Under the pieces are notes generated by a model. That model was not told where the DNA came from and ran no database searches. It was given only the letters and a program-made list of their open reading frames with translations. 64,000 bases of DNA from Mytilus galloprovincialis (lineage: Eukaryota; Mollusca; Bivalvia; Mytilida; Mytilidae), in assembly GCF_965363235.1 (NCBI RefSeq), contig NC_134846.1, forward strand, positions 74,870,724 through 74,934,723, read 5' to 3'. Every line of letters starts with the position of its first letter. Position 1 is the first letter of the stretch. Position numbers and translations under genes: made by a program. Positions 1 through 27,222 of the stretch are shown piece after piece.

Positions 1-299
1 ATTTGTTAACTGTACATGTCTGCCAAGCATGGTTCATCTGACCTTGAACTCATGTTCATTGTTCAATGTTTAGTTTTCTTGGTTAATGTTAGGAGTATAT
101 GACTGTTGTAATAAAGCTTTATATTTAGGACTAACATAATATCAAGGATTAGTAAAGAAGGCAAGACATATCAGCGTGTGCACGCTTGTTATAAAATTGC
201 AATACATTCATGTTTATCTTTCCAGTGAGCCTGCATACAAATAAGATACCTTTTACAGTTTCCGAACCAAATACATCAAGATGTATTGATTGTCACAGT

Positions 300-560
300 T
301 CAGTTTTGTCTGTTTGTTTTGTCAATATAATGGAATTATGTGCTGCTGTTGTATAAGTGAGAGGTTTAGTCAGCTCTAAAACCAGGTTTACTCCACTATT
401 TTCTATATAAGAAAATGCCTGTACTAAGTCAGGAATATGACAGTTGTTATCCATTCTTTTGATGTGTTTTAACTTTTGGTTTTGCCATTAGATTACAGAC
501 TTTCCATTTTGAATTTTTTACAATTGAATTTGGTATTTTTGTTGTTTTATTTTTTAAAGT
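300..560 (+). repeat. Dispersed repeat A, copy 1
   Basis: It shares the ordered blocks 'TCAATATAATGGAATT', 'GTGAGAGGTTTAG', 'ACCAGGTTTA', 'ATGCCTGTAC', 'AGTCAGGAATATGACAGTT' and 'TATTTTTG' with copies at 30180-30425, 40118-40305, 48980-49225 and 58390-58640. 'GGTTTAATCC' in other copies resembles a tRNA-type B box, so a SINE origin is possible but unproven. Confidence 0.75.
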
Positions 561-847
561 AATATTCAAGTATACCAAAAAATTACAGAAAATGGTTCTT
601 GTAATATCCCATATCTCACAATCTGTAACACAGTAGAAAAATACATTAAAAATTTCTAGTCCAAATATATTAACATTTCATGAATTACACAAGCAAAGTT
701 AAATGTAATGAAATTAACAAACCCACAGACAAACAAAGAAATGGCTGGACAAGGTCATTGGAAGATACATTGCTAACGATTCATGACTGGGTTTATAATA
801 GTTACAAAATTAAATCAATTTTATAACTCAAAATTGGTTTTACTTAT

Positions 848-853
848 TTTATT
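848..853 (-). terminator. Candidate polyadenylation signal AATAAA of the helicase gene
   Basis: This is the first AATAAA on the minus strand downstream of the helicase stop codon at 1200, about 350 bases beyond it. A polyadenylation role is inferred from position only. Confidence 0.4.
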
Positions 854-1199
854 ACAAATAAATTATAACTAACAAACATCTCATGCCTACATTTGTATTC
901 ATTCTTCATGCAACAATGAATTTTTAACCATAATTTTGAACTTTAAAAAAGATTTGGATATTATATTTTAAATCCAAAGTATTTGCGGTAATGCATTTGC
1001 ATTTTTTAATGAGCAAATGATTTATCACAAATTTTAAAATGAAAATATAAGTAAATGTCTTCAGTAATAAAATTTTTAAAATGTCAATTTTCTGAAGATC
1101 TTAAAAATTTCATTTGATATATACATATTGTACATGATCACAGTTTTCAGTCTTATATATGTCCAACTTTATGCTTGATCGGTCTAGCATTTGACAGTA

Positions 1200-18674
<17,475 letters not shown>

Positions 18675-18900
18675 TTTAATTTTCGCAACCTTGAAAAGAA
18701 TGAACTTGATTGTTAGGTCGTCAAAATGTTTGTTCTTTTCGCCCCATACAGAGTGCTAGGCAAACTCGGTCCATAACCAAATCGGACCGTCTACAAAAAA
18801 GACAAATCGGTTTGTGATGACATCTCGGACCGTCAACAAGTCAACTCGGACCGTTTATAGAGTCAACTCGATGTCTTAGTTTTGACTATATAAAAGATAA
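18675..18900 (-). promoter_or_regulatory. Helicase 5' flank with repeated TCGGACCGT motif
   Basis: Immediately upstream of the start codon exon. ATCGGACCGTCTAC (about 18782), CTCGGACCGTCAAC (about 18824) and CTCGGACCGTTTAT (about 18845), plus the related CTCGGTCCATAA (about 18768), occur within 100 bases. Position suggests a promoter, but the motif may belong to a dispersed repeat; no TATA box or transcription start can be fixed. Confidence 0.3.
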
Positions 18901-19076
18901 AGGATCGATTGAGTGTATACAGGGACGTTATATACTATAGTATGGAAAGTCCCTGGCGTGTACGAATAAAAGCTTTGACATTTCGTGCAGACATATTTTT
19001 CAATGAAGTTTGAAATACTTACAAAATTCCACCGAACTATATTTAAAAGGGGCCGGCGAAATATATCATAGTATAA

Positions 19077-19197
19077 GATAACAGAAATCAATAAAATTTT
19101 AACACAATGTTTATAACCACAAAAGGAAGCTTGGGATTGATTTAGTGGGTTATGGTCCCTAAGGTTTAGAAATTAGGGGCCCAAAGGGCAAAAAAAG
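19077..19197 (-). repeat. Inverted fragment of repeat E
   Basis: Reverse complement of 17360-17487 (blocks AAGCTTGGGATTGATTT, TTATGGTCCCTAAGG, TTAGAAATTAGGGGCCCAAA). Confidence 0.85.
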
Positions 19198-19795
19198 GGA
19201 CATTCAAAGTGAAACACATATATCACAATAAACCAATACTAAAAAGAATAAGACAAACAGACAAATAATAGTATACAATACACAACATAGAAAACTAAAG
19301 ACTAAGCAACACGAACCCCAACATAAACTGGGATGATATCAGTTGCACCGGAAGGGTAATCAGATCCTGCTCCCGTCACATGTGGCTGATCCGGATTGTA
19401 GTTACGACATAACGAACATATCCGATACCATCTGTGAAACGAATATTCCATAACGGCCAACCAACTCGTGTTGGCGTCCGTAAAATTTACAATCACAATT
19501 TGGAACTCTTGGTTTTATAGCTTAAGCAATTCCTTGTGAACAGCAATCCTTTATCAAGGAAATCAAAATAGGGAATACAAGCCGGAAATATCGTATCAAA
19601 TGGGAGATAATTATATACTCCGTATGCAGGCGCTGCTGGAATGCCACTACATAGAAATGAAAAGTTCACAATTGGGAAGCTGACATCATCTCTTTTGTCG
19701 TAAAGTTATGTTTTCAACCGAGACCTCAAGTTGTCAGTTTCTAGATGAAAACAGGGAAATATGACATTTAATCATTTTAACAACTCTACGTTATA
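19198..19795. repeat. Repeat-like spacer between helicase 5' end and retrotransposon
   Basis: Contains ACACGAACCCCAACATAAAC, AGATCCTGCTCCCGTCACATG and related blocks, the reverse complement of sequence near 60640-60730. A short open stretch on the minus strand (19302-19496) has no recognisable product. No gene seen. Confidence 0.5.
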
Positions 19796-19796
19796 T

Positions 19797-19850
19797 ATAT
19801 ATATTTTATTGTGAAACTACCCCTTTACAACAGGGGCAAACGCCAGCGGG
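19797..19850 (-). other. Probable 3' end of the retrotransposon: stem-loop, AATAAA and TA repeat
   Basis: On the minus strand the order is CCCCT-loop-AGGGG, then AATAAA, then TATATATATATA, after which the sequence changes character. CR1/L2-type elements end in short tandem repeats rather than poly(A), and their reverse transcriptase is thought to recognise 3' UTR structure, so this is the likely 3' terminus. Confidence 0.5.
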
Positions 19851-20068
19851 GTACTGACACCTGCGTCATCAAACATGCACATCATAGTATTTACAAACAA
19901 CATTATATGATTGTAGTAAAAATGATATAAGATACTTGCAAATGTCTTTATAAGTCTTATAAATACATTAACGCTAAAATATCATAATAAATTGGTTATT
20001 TCGTAAAAGTACATTACAGTGACAATTTCATATGCATAAATACTTAAAAATCTTTCATCCATCAAAGA

Positions 20069-20099
<31 letters not shown>

Positions 20100-20136
20100 A
20101 AACTTAAAACTAAAAACGTTCACACACAATTCAATA

Positions 20137-22635
20137 TTATACATTGGAAATCTTATCAATTTGAAAAGAACGTTCATTCATTACGTCTACAAGGTATTTT
20201 TTAACGATCTTATCTAAACTATTACCTAAGTCTGGGGAATACAAGTAGCCCAGATCACCTGTCATGAACTGTATTTGTGATAAGGGTGGCAACTCTGAAA
20301 AACAGATATCCATTTTTAAATTCTCGAAACATGCTTGTATGTTAGTACTTGTTCTTTTTCTGATAGCCGAGAAAAAAGGACAATCTAACATAACGTGAAA
20401 GATATTCTCAATCGCATTTGAGGAACATAGCTGACACTCATTATTTGTTGTCAGATTCATTCGTTGAAGCGTTGCATTTATAGGCAGACAATTCGTTCTT
20501 GCCAAAAATTTTAGCCTTGTTGAGCGAAAGTCGTCAACATTTGACAGATACGGCTGCTTACGACTAACAACCACAAAGGATTGGTACAAGTTTAGGCTAC
20601 TCTTTCCTAAAATATTACAAAGTTGAGTATTGGTCGTTTCGTTACCATAAAATTTATTAAAGGTTTTAACGTTTATGTTTTCATTTGCATAATGGTCAAG
20701 ACCCGCAGTTTGTAAAATAGTTTCGATATTTTCGATATATTTCCATTCATTACATTTAACAGATATAATTTCATCTAGGATAATTTTAGACAGCCGATTA
20801 TTGGGCAGATTTTTTAATCTAGCGTAGTATGCAATTCTTTGTCTATCCATAAATCTGTTTATTGACTCCCACCCAAATTCAGCTAGGAGGGCACACTTAG
20901 GAATATTCATTTTTGTGTTTAAGATTATTTTCCCCACTTTATATTGAAAACTTTCTAGTAATTCTTTACATTTCTGGGATGACGGGAACCATACTGAACA
21001 TCCATACGTCAGTGATGGTCGAATAGCCGATATCCACAGAGAATGTCCAAAATTTATACGGTTAAAATCCCCATGTTCACCTAAAATACGAATTGCATGA
21101 TTTATTTTCCGTTGAAAATTTTCTTTCAGGTACTGTTCTATATGGTATGTAGATTTAAGGGATCTTGAAAAATATACGCCTAAATATTTGTATTCATTTA
21201 CTTCTTCAATGAGATCGTTCCCCAGATACCATTTTTTATCTGAGTCTTTCTTTTTACCTGTAACCAGAACCTTCGACTTGGATGAATTAAACTTTAAGCT
21301 CCATTTTGAAACAAATTTATGCGCTATGTTTAAGAGAATTTGTAGCTCTTCTTCAGTGTTTCCTAATAGGACAATGTCATCAGCGAAAAGAAGGCAGTTT
21401 ATTAATTCAGAAGCGATGTTAATACCTAAATTTGCCCCCTTCAGCATATCGCACAGGTCAGTCATTAAGACGGAAAAAAGTGTAGGAGATAGAACGCATC
21501 CTTGTTTAAGACCAAATTCTTGATCGAACCATTCAGACTCATAATTACCAAAAAGGACTTTATTGCTAACATTCTTATATAATGCCCGGAGGATCTTCCA
21601 GCATTTACCCTGGATACCCTTTTTCCATAGGAGATAGAACAGTCCATCCCGCCAAACTTTATCGAAAGCCGATGAAAGATCAAGGAAGGCAAGAAAAGTC
21701 TTTTCCTTCCTTGACTTTTTCATCGAACAAATTCCGTTAAGTGTAAAAATGTGATCCTCCACCCTCCTATCTTTTCGGAAAGCACCTTGGGTTTCCCCAA
21801 GTATCCCTTTATCTTCAATATATCCCATAAGATTACATTCAATTAGCTTACAGTATACCTTATATACATTTGATGTTAGAGTTATACCTCTGTAGTTACT
21901 CAGAGAGTGTGTAGACCCACCTTTGTGTATGGGTATAATGATTCCTTTATGCCATTCATCTGGGATTATTTCTAGATCTGTAATTTTTGTAAAAATATGC
22001 ACAAGGGAGTTCAACAGGATGTCCCCACCATATTTAAGGAATTCGTTAGTAATGCCATCAGTACCACAGGCTTTTCCAGATTTGAGACTTTTCAAAGTCT
22101 GTGAAATTTTATTTTCGTCGAAAGTAACCGATAGGGGAGAATCTGATATTAATATATTTTCGTCAATATTTGTAATAAGGTTTTTAACATCTTTTTCAAG
22201 TTCATCATTTTCATTTTGAAAGGAACCTATCGAGCTAAAATGCTTGGAAATGGCATTATTTATCTCATCCGTATCCGTTAATATTTTATCCGAATCATGT
22301 GGATCGTTAAGCTCTATAGGACCTGTATCGGTTCGTTTTATTTTAAGAAAATTCCAAAAACCTTTCATCTTATTTTTTGCATTTACACATTTATCATTAA
22401 ACTGTCGGATTTTGGCTGATCGTTCTTTCCGTTTGATAGCCTCTTGTACTTGGGATTTCCGATTAAAATAAATTTCTTTAAGTCTTTTGCCAATTTCGTC
22501 ATCATGCGCATGATATTTGTTATGGGTGCGGTTTAATCTATTGGCGTTGCGGCGTTGTTTTAAAAGATAATCAAGTTCTTTACCCCAAAAGTCTTTGTAA
22601 TTTTTTACGGGTTTGGCTTTACCGATAGCTAACAT
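20137..22635 (-). CDS. Retrotransposon ORF2, reverse transcriptase part (832 aa open)
   Basis: Reverse transcriptase of a non-LTR element, which copies element RNA at a nicked chromosomal site. Visible motifs: SNYRGITLTSNVYK, ETQGAFRKDR, LAFLDLSSAFDKVW, LKQGCVLSPTLFSVLM, the catalytic LLFADDIVLL and YKYLGVYF, then a C-terminal CQLC...HVMLDC zinc motif. No stop from 22635 to 20137. The ATG at 22635 is not the natural start: the same frame continues upstream into the endonuclease at 23808-22825 once the 171 bp MITE and one copy of its target duplication are disregarded. So this is the intact 3' portion of a broken ORF2. Confidence 0.93.
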   Translation of the reverse strand: MLAIGKAKPVKNYKDFWGKELDYLLKQRRNANRLNRTHNKYHAHDDEIGKRLKEIYFNRKSQVQEAIKRKERSAKIRQFNDKCVNAKNKMKGFWNFLKIKRTDTGPIELNDPHDSDKILTDTDEINNAISKHFSSIGSFQNENDELEKDVKNLITNIDENILISDSPLSVTFDENKISQTLKSLKSGKACGTDGITNEFLKYGGDILLNSLVHIFTKITDLEIIPDEWHKGIIIPIHKGGSTHSLSNYRGITLTSNVYKVYCKLIECNLMGYIEDKGILGETQGAFRKDRRVEDHIFTLNGICSMKKSRKEKTFLAFLDLSSAFDKVWRDGLFYLLWKKGIQGKCWKILRALYKNVSNKVLFGNYESEWFDQEFGLKQGCVLSPTLFSVLMTDLCDMLKGANLGINIASELINCLLFADDIVLLGNTEEELQILLNIAHKFVSKWSLKFNSSKSKVLVTGKKKDSDKKWYLGNDLIEEVNEYKYLGVYFSRSLKSTYHIEQYLKENFQRKINHAIRILGEHGDFNRINFGHSLWISAIRPSLTYGCSVWFPSSQKCKELLESFQYKVGKIILNTKMNIPKCALLAEFGWESINRFMDRQRIAYYARLKNLPNNRLSKIILDEIISVKCNEWKYIENIETILQTAGLDHYANENINVKTFNKFYGNETTNTQLCNILGKSSLNLYQSFVVVSRKQPYLSNVDDFRSTRLKFLARTNCLPINATLQRMNLTTNNECQLCSSNAIENIFHVMLDCPFFSAIRKRTSTNIQACFENLKMDICFSELPPLSQIQFMTGDLGYLYSPDLGNSLDKIVKKYLVDVMNERSFQIDKISNV

Positions 22636-22641
22636 TGCAGA

Positions 22642-23808
22642 TTTTTCCAGTGGCGGATCCAGGGGGGGGGGGGGTTCCGGGGGTGCGCATCCCCCCCTTT
22701 ATTTTTGCCGATCAATGCATTTGTATCGGGACATATGTTTTGCACCCCCCTGCCACCCCCCCCCCCCTTTTGCCCTGGGTTAGCACCCCCCTTTCGAAAA
22801 TTCCTGCATCCGCCCCTGTTTTTCTACCGCATTTTTCCATAAATCCCAGAGTTGGTTTACATCGTTTATTTTGTCACTTTCTTTAGTAAATTTGCTCATA
22901 TTTTCATTAAGTTTTTTCTGGAAGAGGGTCCAGTCTGTTTTATCGTTTATTTTCCAAACGCATTTTTCATTTTGTGTCTTTTTCTGTACAATAGGTTTAC
23001 AAATTAGAGTTAATCTTATCAAAACATGGTCACTGTGCAAGTCGAACCTGCCTGAATCGTCTATTACAACACTAGAGACATTTTCTGACAAGCTCTTTGT
23101 CAGAAATACGTAATCTATTGCCGACCTCTGATTATTAAGAATGCGCGTGAAATGACCCGTACAGCAATTCATTGTATTTGCTACTATCATTTGACTTGCG
23201 TCAATGAACTGTAATAAGCGAGATCCGTTATATGACGGTAAACTACATAGTTTATTTTTACCTGTATGTTCGCAAACACCAACGCAACGCCCGTTGAAAT
23301 CGCCCATGAGTAGTATTTCATATCCCATGGCATTTAAACGAGACGTTTCGTCTAGTAATTGGAACATTAATTCATCAGTGTGAGATTTATTTGTTCCGTC
23401 GTTCGGAAAATAAACTACACCTATTGCCGTTTTCACGTTATTTATTCGCGTTAAAGTCCAAAGCCGTTCATATAAATCTGATTTGCTATCAAGCAAATTT
23501 TCATCAAGCAATGGTAAATGCGACTTCAGACAAATACCTATGCCTCCTTTTTCTTTACTACCTTGTCGCGTTTTTCCGACCCAACAATAAGATGTATCTA
23601 AGTTAGGTGGTCGACTGTTATTTTTAAAAAATGTCTCAACCAAACCAAAAATACCAACATTATTATATTTTAAATGTTTGTTAACTTCATGTATTTTTGA
23701 CGTCATACCACGAATATTGAGATAGTCGATATTAAGAGTGGTCTTACCATACGAGCGACGACTAGTTTTCTTTCCGCGTTTATGTTTACGAGATTTTATT
23801 GCATGCAT
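22642..23808 (-). pseudogene. Retrotransposon ORF2, endonuclease part, cut off by a MITE
   Basis: An apurinic-type endonuclease domain: LNIRGMTSKIHEVN and LVETF near the start, GGIGICLKS, LMGDFNGR, AIDYVFLTKS and the terminal SDHVLI histidine motif. These match the family of endonucleases that nick the target in non-LTR elements. The open frame continues into the MITE and ends at a stop there, so endonuclease and reverse transcriptase can no longer be made as one protein. The frame runs on from ORF1 through a TAG at 23884-23886; 25 codons separate that stop from the first ATG. Confidence 0.9.
22648..22818. mobile_element. 171 bp MITE with CAGTGGCGGATCCAGG ends, inserted in ORF2
   Basis: The left end CAGTGGCGGATCCAGG and the right end, inverted, CAGGGGCGGATGCAGG match at 14 of 16 positions. 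TTTTTC borders both sides (22642-22647 and 22819-22824), a 6-base target duplication. Long G and C runs lie inside. The CAG-GGCGGAT-type terminus is common among small elements in invertebrates; the superfamily (perhaps hAT-like) is uncertain because hAT duplications are normally 8 bases. Element plus one duplication is 177 bases, a multiple of three. Confidence 0.85.
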
Positions 23809-23883
23809 TTTCTTACTTTTATCTATAGGATCTATCTTTTCAGAGTTGCCAACCTCTTCGGCACTCTCTTCTTGGCCAGTAAC

Positions 23884-25260
23884 CTAAAAACTACATACCT
23901 TGGCCTTATGGCCGGGTTCATTACAATTATGACAAACAACATAAGTACCATGCCTACAGACAGAAGTCGTATGGTTAGATTCGCCACAATACCAACAGAA
24001 AATGTTATCATGAGTGTCTTTTGTTTTCCTATAGTTATTAGGTGTTTGTGAATGACCACCAGACCTATTATAATCACCATACAAAGAGAACGATCTATTG
24101 TCTAGACTATGATATTGTTTATCTTGCCTTCGGTCCATATGGTTACGGTTGTTTTGTCTTCCCGGGTTCCTTTTATAACTATTACTAGCGTCGAACGACT
24201 TCTTATGAGAATTCTGATTGGAATGACTGTCCGCCTGTCGTCCGTTGTAGGGTTTACGGTTGTTAGACATTCGTTGAAAGTATAATTCATCTGTTACTTC
24301 TTTCAGAGCACGATGATCAAACTTTGGTTCCAATAATTTTATGTTTAGGTTTTTGGCCAACTTAAAGGTGCCTGTAATGTCCAAGTGAACTCCATCAGGT
24401 TCATACATGTTAACATTTATGGAGCCATTCGATAGACGGAATGTGTCGTCATTGTCTACATAGTGTAAAGTTTCATCATTGGCAATTTTTTGTAGGATGT
24501 TGTTTGCTCTACTAATGTTTCCGAATTTATCGTCTAACCGTGGGCACAGTCCTGATACCACTACATTCTCGCTTACCGATTTTGCCTTTAATACTAGTGT
24601 CATGTAATCCTCATAAAACACATCGGGGTTGAAATTTTTATCAAGACAGTCATTGCTACCGACTAGAAGAATTACGTTTTCTAATAGTGTGTCTTTCGGT
24701 AATTTCAGCAACTCGTCCGTTATATCGTTTACCTTTCCATCTCTAACACATTTTGGTTCAATGTCAAGGACAAAACGATCTTGAGTCATGCTGCGAATAA
24801 TTGAACTTCCCATAAGCAAGGTACCACTTGGTTTCGGTTTTTGGGGAGATTGCATAGATGCACGCTTAGATCTAGTGTTGTTCGATCTTCTGCTTATGTC
24901 ACAGACGCTGTCATTGTCATCACTGTCGGAATCACCGTTACAGGTCGAGCAGTAAGAGCTAGTTGATGATGATTTTGCTTTATTGACAAGGTTACGCAGT
25001 CGACTATTTTCTGCTTGTAAGGATAGAATTTGATCGGTCTTGACAGATATATCCTTAACTAAATCAGTGTTGTTCTGTATAATGGATGACAGTTGCGATT
25101 GAATATCCTTAACTACTTTCGGCAACGTGCGACATTGTACACAGATCCAGAAAGCTACATTATCATCTTTCTTTATCGACATACATTTATTGTGGTACCA
25201 TTCTTGACACCAATTACACTGAATCATATCACCTGCAGGCGGTTGTTGGCATATGCACAT
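23884..25260 (-). CDS. Retrotransposon ORF1, main part: PHD finger, SGNH esterase, CCHC knuckles
   Basis: From the ATG at 25260 the 458 residues start directly in a PHD finger (CIC, CNWC, HNKC and CVQC pairs, residues about 2-45), then a spacer, an SGNH/GDSL hydrolase-like domain (GSSII near 152, GSNDC near 201, DGVHLD near 289), a basic Asn/Arg-rich stretch and two zinc knuckles (CWYCGESNHTTSVC and CHNCNEPGHKAKVC) at the C-terminus. ORF1 proteins of this kind bind element RNA; the esterase role is unknown. The frame is open for another 33 codons upstream, back to a TAA at 25360-25362, so this ATG is unlikely to be the original start. Confidence 0.88.
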   Translation of the reverse strand: MCICQQPPAGDMIQCNWCQEWYHNKCMSIKKDDNVAFWICVQCRTLPKVVKDIQSQLSSIIQNNTDLVKDISVKTDQILSLQAENSRLRNLVNKAKSSSTSSYCSTCNGDSDSDDNDSVCDISRRSNNTRSKRASMQSPQKPKPSGTLLMGSSIIRSMTQDRFVLDIEPKCVRDGKVNDITDELLKLPKDTLLENVILLVGSNDCLDKNFNPDVFYEDYMTLVLKAKSVSENVVVSGLCPRLDDKFGNISRANNILQKIANDETLHYVDNDDTFRLSNGSINVNMYEPDGVHLDITGTFKLAKNLNIKLLEPKFDHRALKEVTDELYFQRMSNNRKPYNGRQADSHSNQNSHKKSFDASNSYKRNPGRQNNRNHMDRRQDKQYHSLDNRSFSLYGDYNRSGGHSQTPNNYRKTKDTHDNIFCWYCGESNHTTSVCRHGTYVVCHNCNEPGHKAKVCSF

Positions 25261-25359
25261 ATTTTCATGGATCTCATTTTTGTGTTTTGCTGTTTTTCGT
25301 TTATGTGTAATTGGTTTAGAATTATCGTTGGTTATTATCGTTTTTGCTTGAATCAGAAC

Positions 25360-25893
25360 TTATGTTTTATTGATATCTGTATCATTGGTAGCCTGTTGTT
25401 GCTCGCTAGTTGAATTGACCACTTGTTTCTCCATTGTTATACTATCATCAGGTAATTCCTCCATACTTGTGTCAGTTGATGTTTCTGGCTGCTGATGACC
25501 GGAGATGGGCGTTTTTGGTGTGTTGAGCTGATCCAGGCTAAGCTGGTCAAAAGAATCTGAAAGCTCAAACTGAATCGTTTCCGTGATCGGACTAGGTTTT
25601 TTGTTAATGTTACGTTTTCTTTCACCTTTTAAACGTTGACTTTCATTGTTCAGAGCATTTGAAATATAATGACAGGATGTTCTAATAATGATATCACTTG
25701 TATCTGGTGTTAGTTCTTTCATTTCTTTAATCATTAAGTCTCTATATTTGAATTTATTGAACGCTTTCAAATCTGTTATTGACAACTCGTTTACGATGTC
25801 CAAGTACTTTGCCTTTAGGTTACTTTCTATATCTGTAACCTTTGATCGTGACCTCGGGGTAAGTTTAAACAGAGCACCCTCGCCAAGGCTCAT
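25360..25893 (-). pseudogene. Retrotransposon ORF1, N-terminal part, ended by an in-frame TAA
   Basis: 177 residues from ATG at 25893 to TAA at 25360-25362, in exactly the same frame as the PHD-esterase ORF that follows (25893 to 25260 is 211 codons). No domain recognised; it is rich in charged residues, with Ser/Thr/Gln towards the end. I read it as the N-terminus of ORF1 cut by a single nonsense codon, though readthrough or separate initiation cannot be excluded. The ATG lies only 20 bases from the junction with an inverted RT fragment. Confidence 0.7.
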
Positions 25894-25913
25894 GATTGCT
25901 TGATTTAATTGTT

Positions 25914-26128
25914 GGTTACTTTCGACGAAAATAAAATTTCACAGACTTTGAAAAGTCTCAAATCTGGAAAAGCCTGTGGTACTGATGGCATTCCTAACGA
26001 ATTCCTTAAATATGGTGGGGACATCCTGTTGAACTCCCTTGTGCATATTTTTACAAAAATTACAGATCTAGAAATAATCCCAGATGAATGGCATAAAGGA
26101 ATCATTATACCCATACACAAAGGTGGGT
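25914..26128 (+). pseudogene. Inverted 215 bp duplicate of the retrotransposon RT region
   Basis: Reverse complement of 21915-22129, with a single difference seen (it turns a Thr codon into Pro). It carries the segment just before the SNYRGITL motif and then breaks into unrelated sequence at 26129. It abuts the 5' end of the element in opposite orientation. It is a fragment, not a gene. Confidence 0.93.
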
Positions 26129-26640
26129 TAAAACTCTGTCTAAGTTAGACTGAATTATAGACAGTACGAGTTGACACTATTAACAGTCCGATTCGACTTT
26201 TTGACGGACTGAAGGTACAATACAGAATAGATATAAAAAAAAAATGAATGTCGAATTTAACATTCTAAGCCTCAACTTCATTTTTTAGTATAACTACACG
26301 CGTTTCGCCGCAAGTCACAGGATTTGTCTGAAGGATATTGGATCAAAATATTTCAAATGGCATCATGGTATTAGTATGTCGTCGTGATTTGTGGGGGACA
26401 TCAAATTCGATAAAACATTCTTGATGAATACACGATATGTCATATACTAACATGCTTTCCAAATTATTACATAATTATTTTAATGTGACATTTTATTAGA
26501 GGTAATTATTTATATGTACGCAGATGGTTTACTGTCGATGGAGAATTATGAGAAGGAGGACATGATGAAGGGAGAAATAAAAAATAAGAAGAAAAAGTGC
26601 AAATGATGTATGGTAATAAATAAGCCAAGACGTGAACAAG

Positions 26641-27222
26641 ATAAAAAAAAAACGAGATGTGGTATGATTGCCAATGAGACAACATTCCACTAGCAACCAA
26701 ATTGACGTACACGTTTTAATTGTTGGCACTTATAGGTCCGGCTTTGTACGGTCTTAACAATGAGAAAAACACATACCAGATAACAAACATATTGAAAAAA
26801 AGCCAACGGCGTAATTAGAAAATTGAAGGGTATAAACATGTTTGCAGGTGCCCAACCTCCCTTAATCTGAGACAGTGTGTAACAGCACGACACGAAAACA
26901 AAGTATAGAATCAGTTGAAATGGGCTTCAGGGGCCTGTAATTCAGTAAAACGGGCTTCAGGAGCCTGTAATTCAGTGATAGTCTTTTGCTTATGTGTTAC
27001 ATATTTGTTTTTCGTTCATTTTTTTTATATAAATAAGGCCGTTAGTTTTTCTCGTTTGAATTGTTTTACATTTTCATAACGGGGCAATTTAAAGCTGACT
27101 ATACGGTATGGGCTTTTCTCATTGTTGAAGGCGGTACGGTGACCTATAGTTGTTAATGTCTATGTCATTTTGGTCTCTTGTGGACAGTTGTCTTATTGGC
27201 AATCATACCACATCTTCTTTTT
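26641..27222. repeat. Repeat D, two copies head to head (inverted ends)
   Basis: The left end GATGTGGTATGATTGCCAAT (26658) recurs inverted at 27190-27213. Two copies of one repeat face each other around 26900-26990, where GGGCTTCAGGGGCCTGTAATTCAG is itself doubled. Fragments with TATGATTGCCA also occur at 36068 and 43445. Non-coding. Confidence 0.75.

Larger units (their letters stand above)
1..1199. other. 3' flank of the helicase gene; no gene seen
   Basis: AT-rich sequence. Positions about 300-560 are a copy of dispersed repeat A (ATGGAATT...GAGAGGTTTAG...AATATGACAGTTGTTATCCATT), which recurs at about 29.9, 40.1, 49.0, 58.4 and 63.2 kb. The remainder probably holds the helicase 3' UTR. 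I see no coding exon. Confidence 0.5.
19797..25913 (-). mobile_element. CR1-like non-LTR retrotransposon, nearly complete, MITE-interrupted
   Basis: In element order: about 20 bases before an ATG at 25893, ORF1 (25893-23884) with PHD finger, SGNH esterase and CCHC knuckles, ORF2 (23808-20137) with endonuclease and reverse transcriptase, and a 3' UTR with a T28 tract (complement of 20070-20097), a CCCCT/AGGGG stem-loop (about 19832-19848), AATAAA and a short TA repeat. ORF1 proteins with PHD and esterase domains are known from CR1-type elements, which supports the clade. Everything lies in one reading frame, interrupted by TAA, TAG and the MITE. The 5' UTR ends abruptly at a junction with an inverted RT fragment. 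The 3' limit is inferred from the TA repeat; no target duplication was found. Confidence 0.85.

Noticed and set aside
20032..20217. 61-codon plus frame with a poly-Lys run
   Set aside because: The lysines are the A28 tract of the retrotransposon 3' UTR read on the opposite strand.
25909..26148. 79-codon plus-strand frame as an independent RT gene
   Set aside because: It is an exact inverted fragment of the neighbouring ORF2, cut at both ends.
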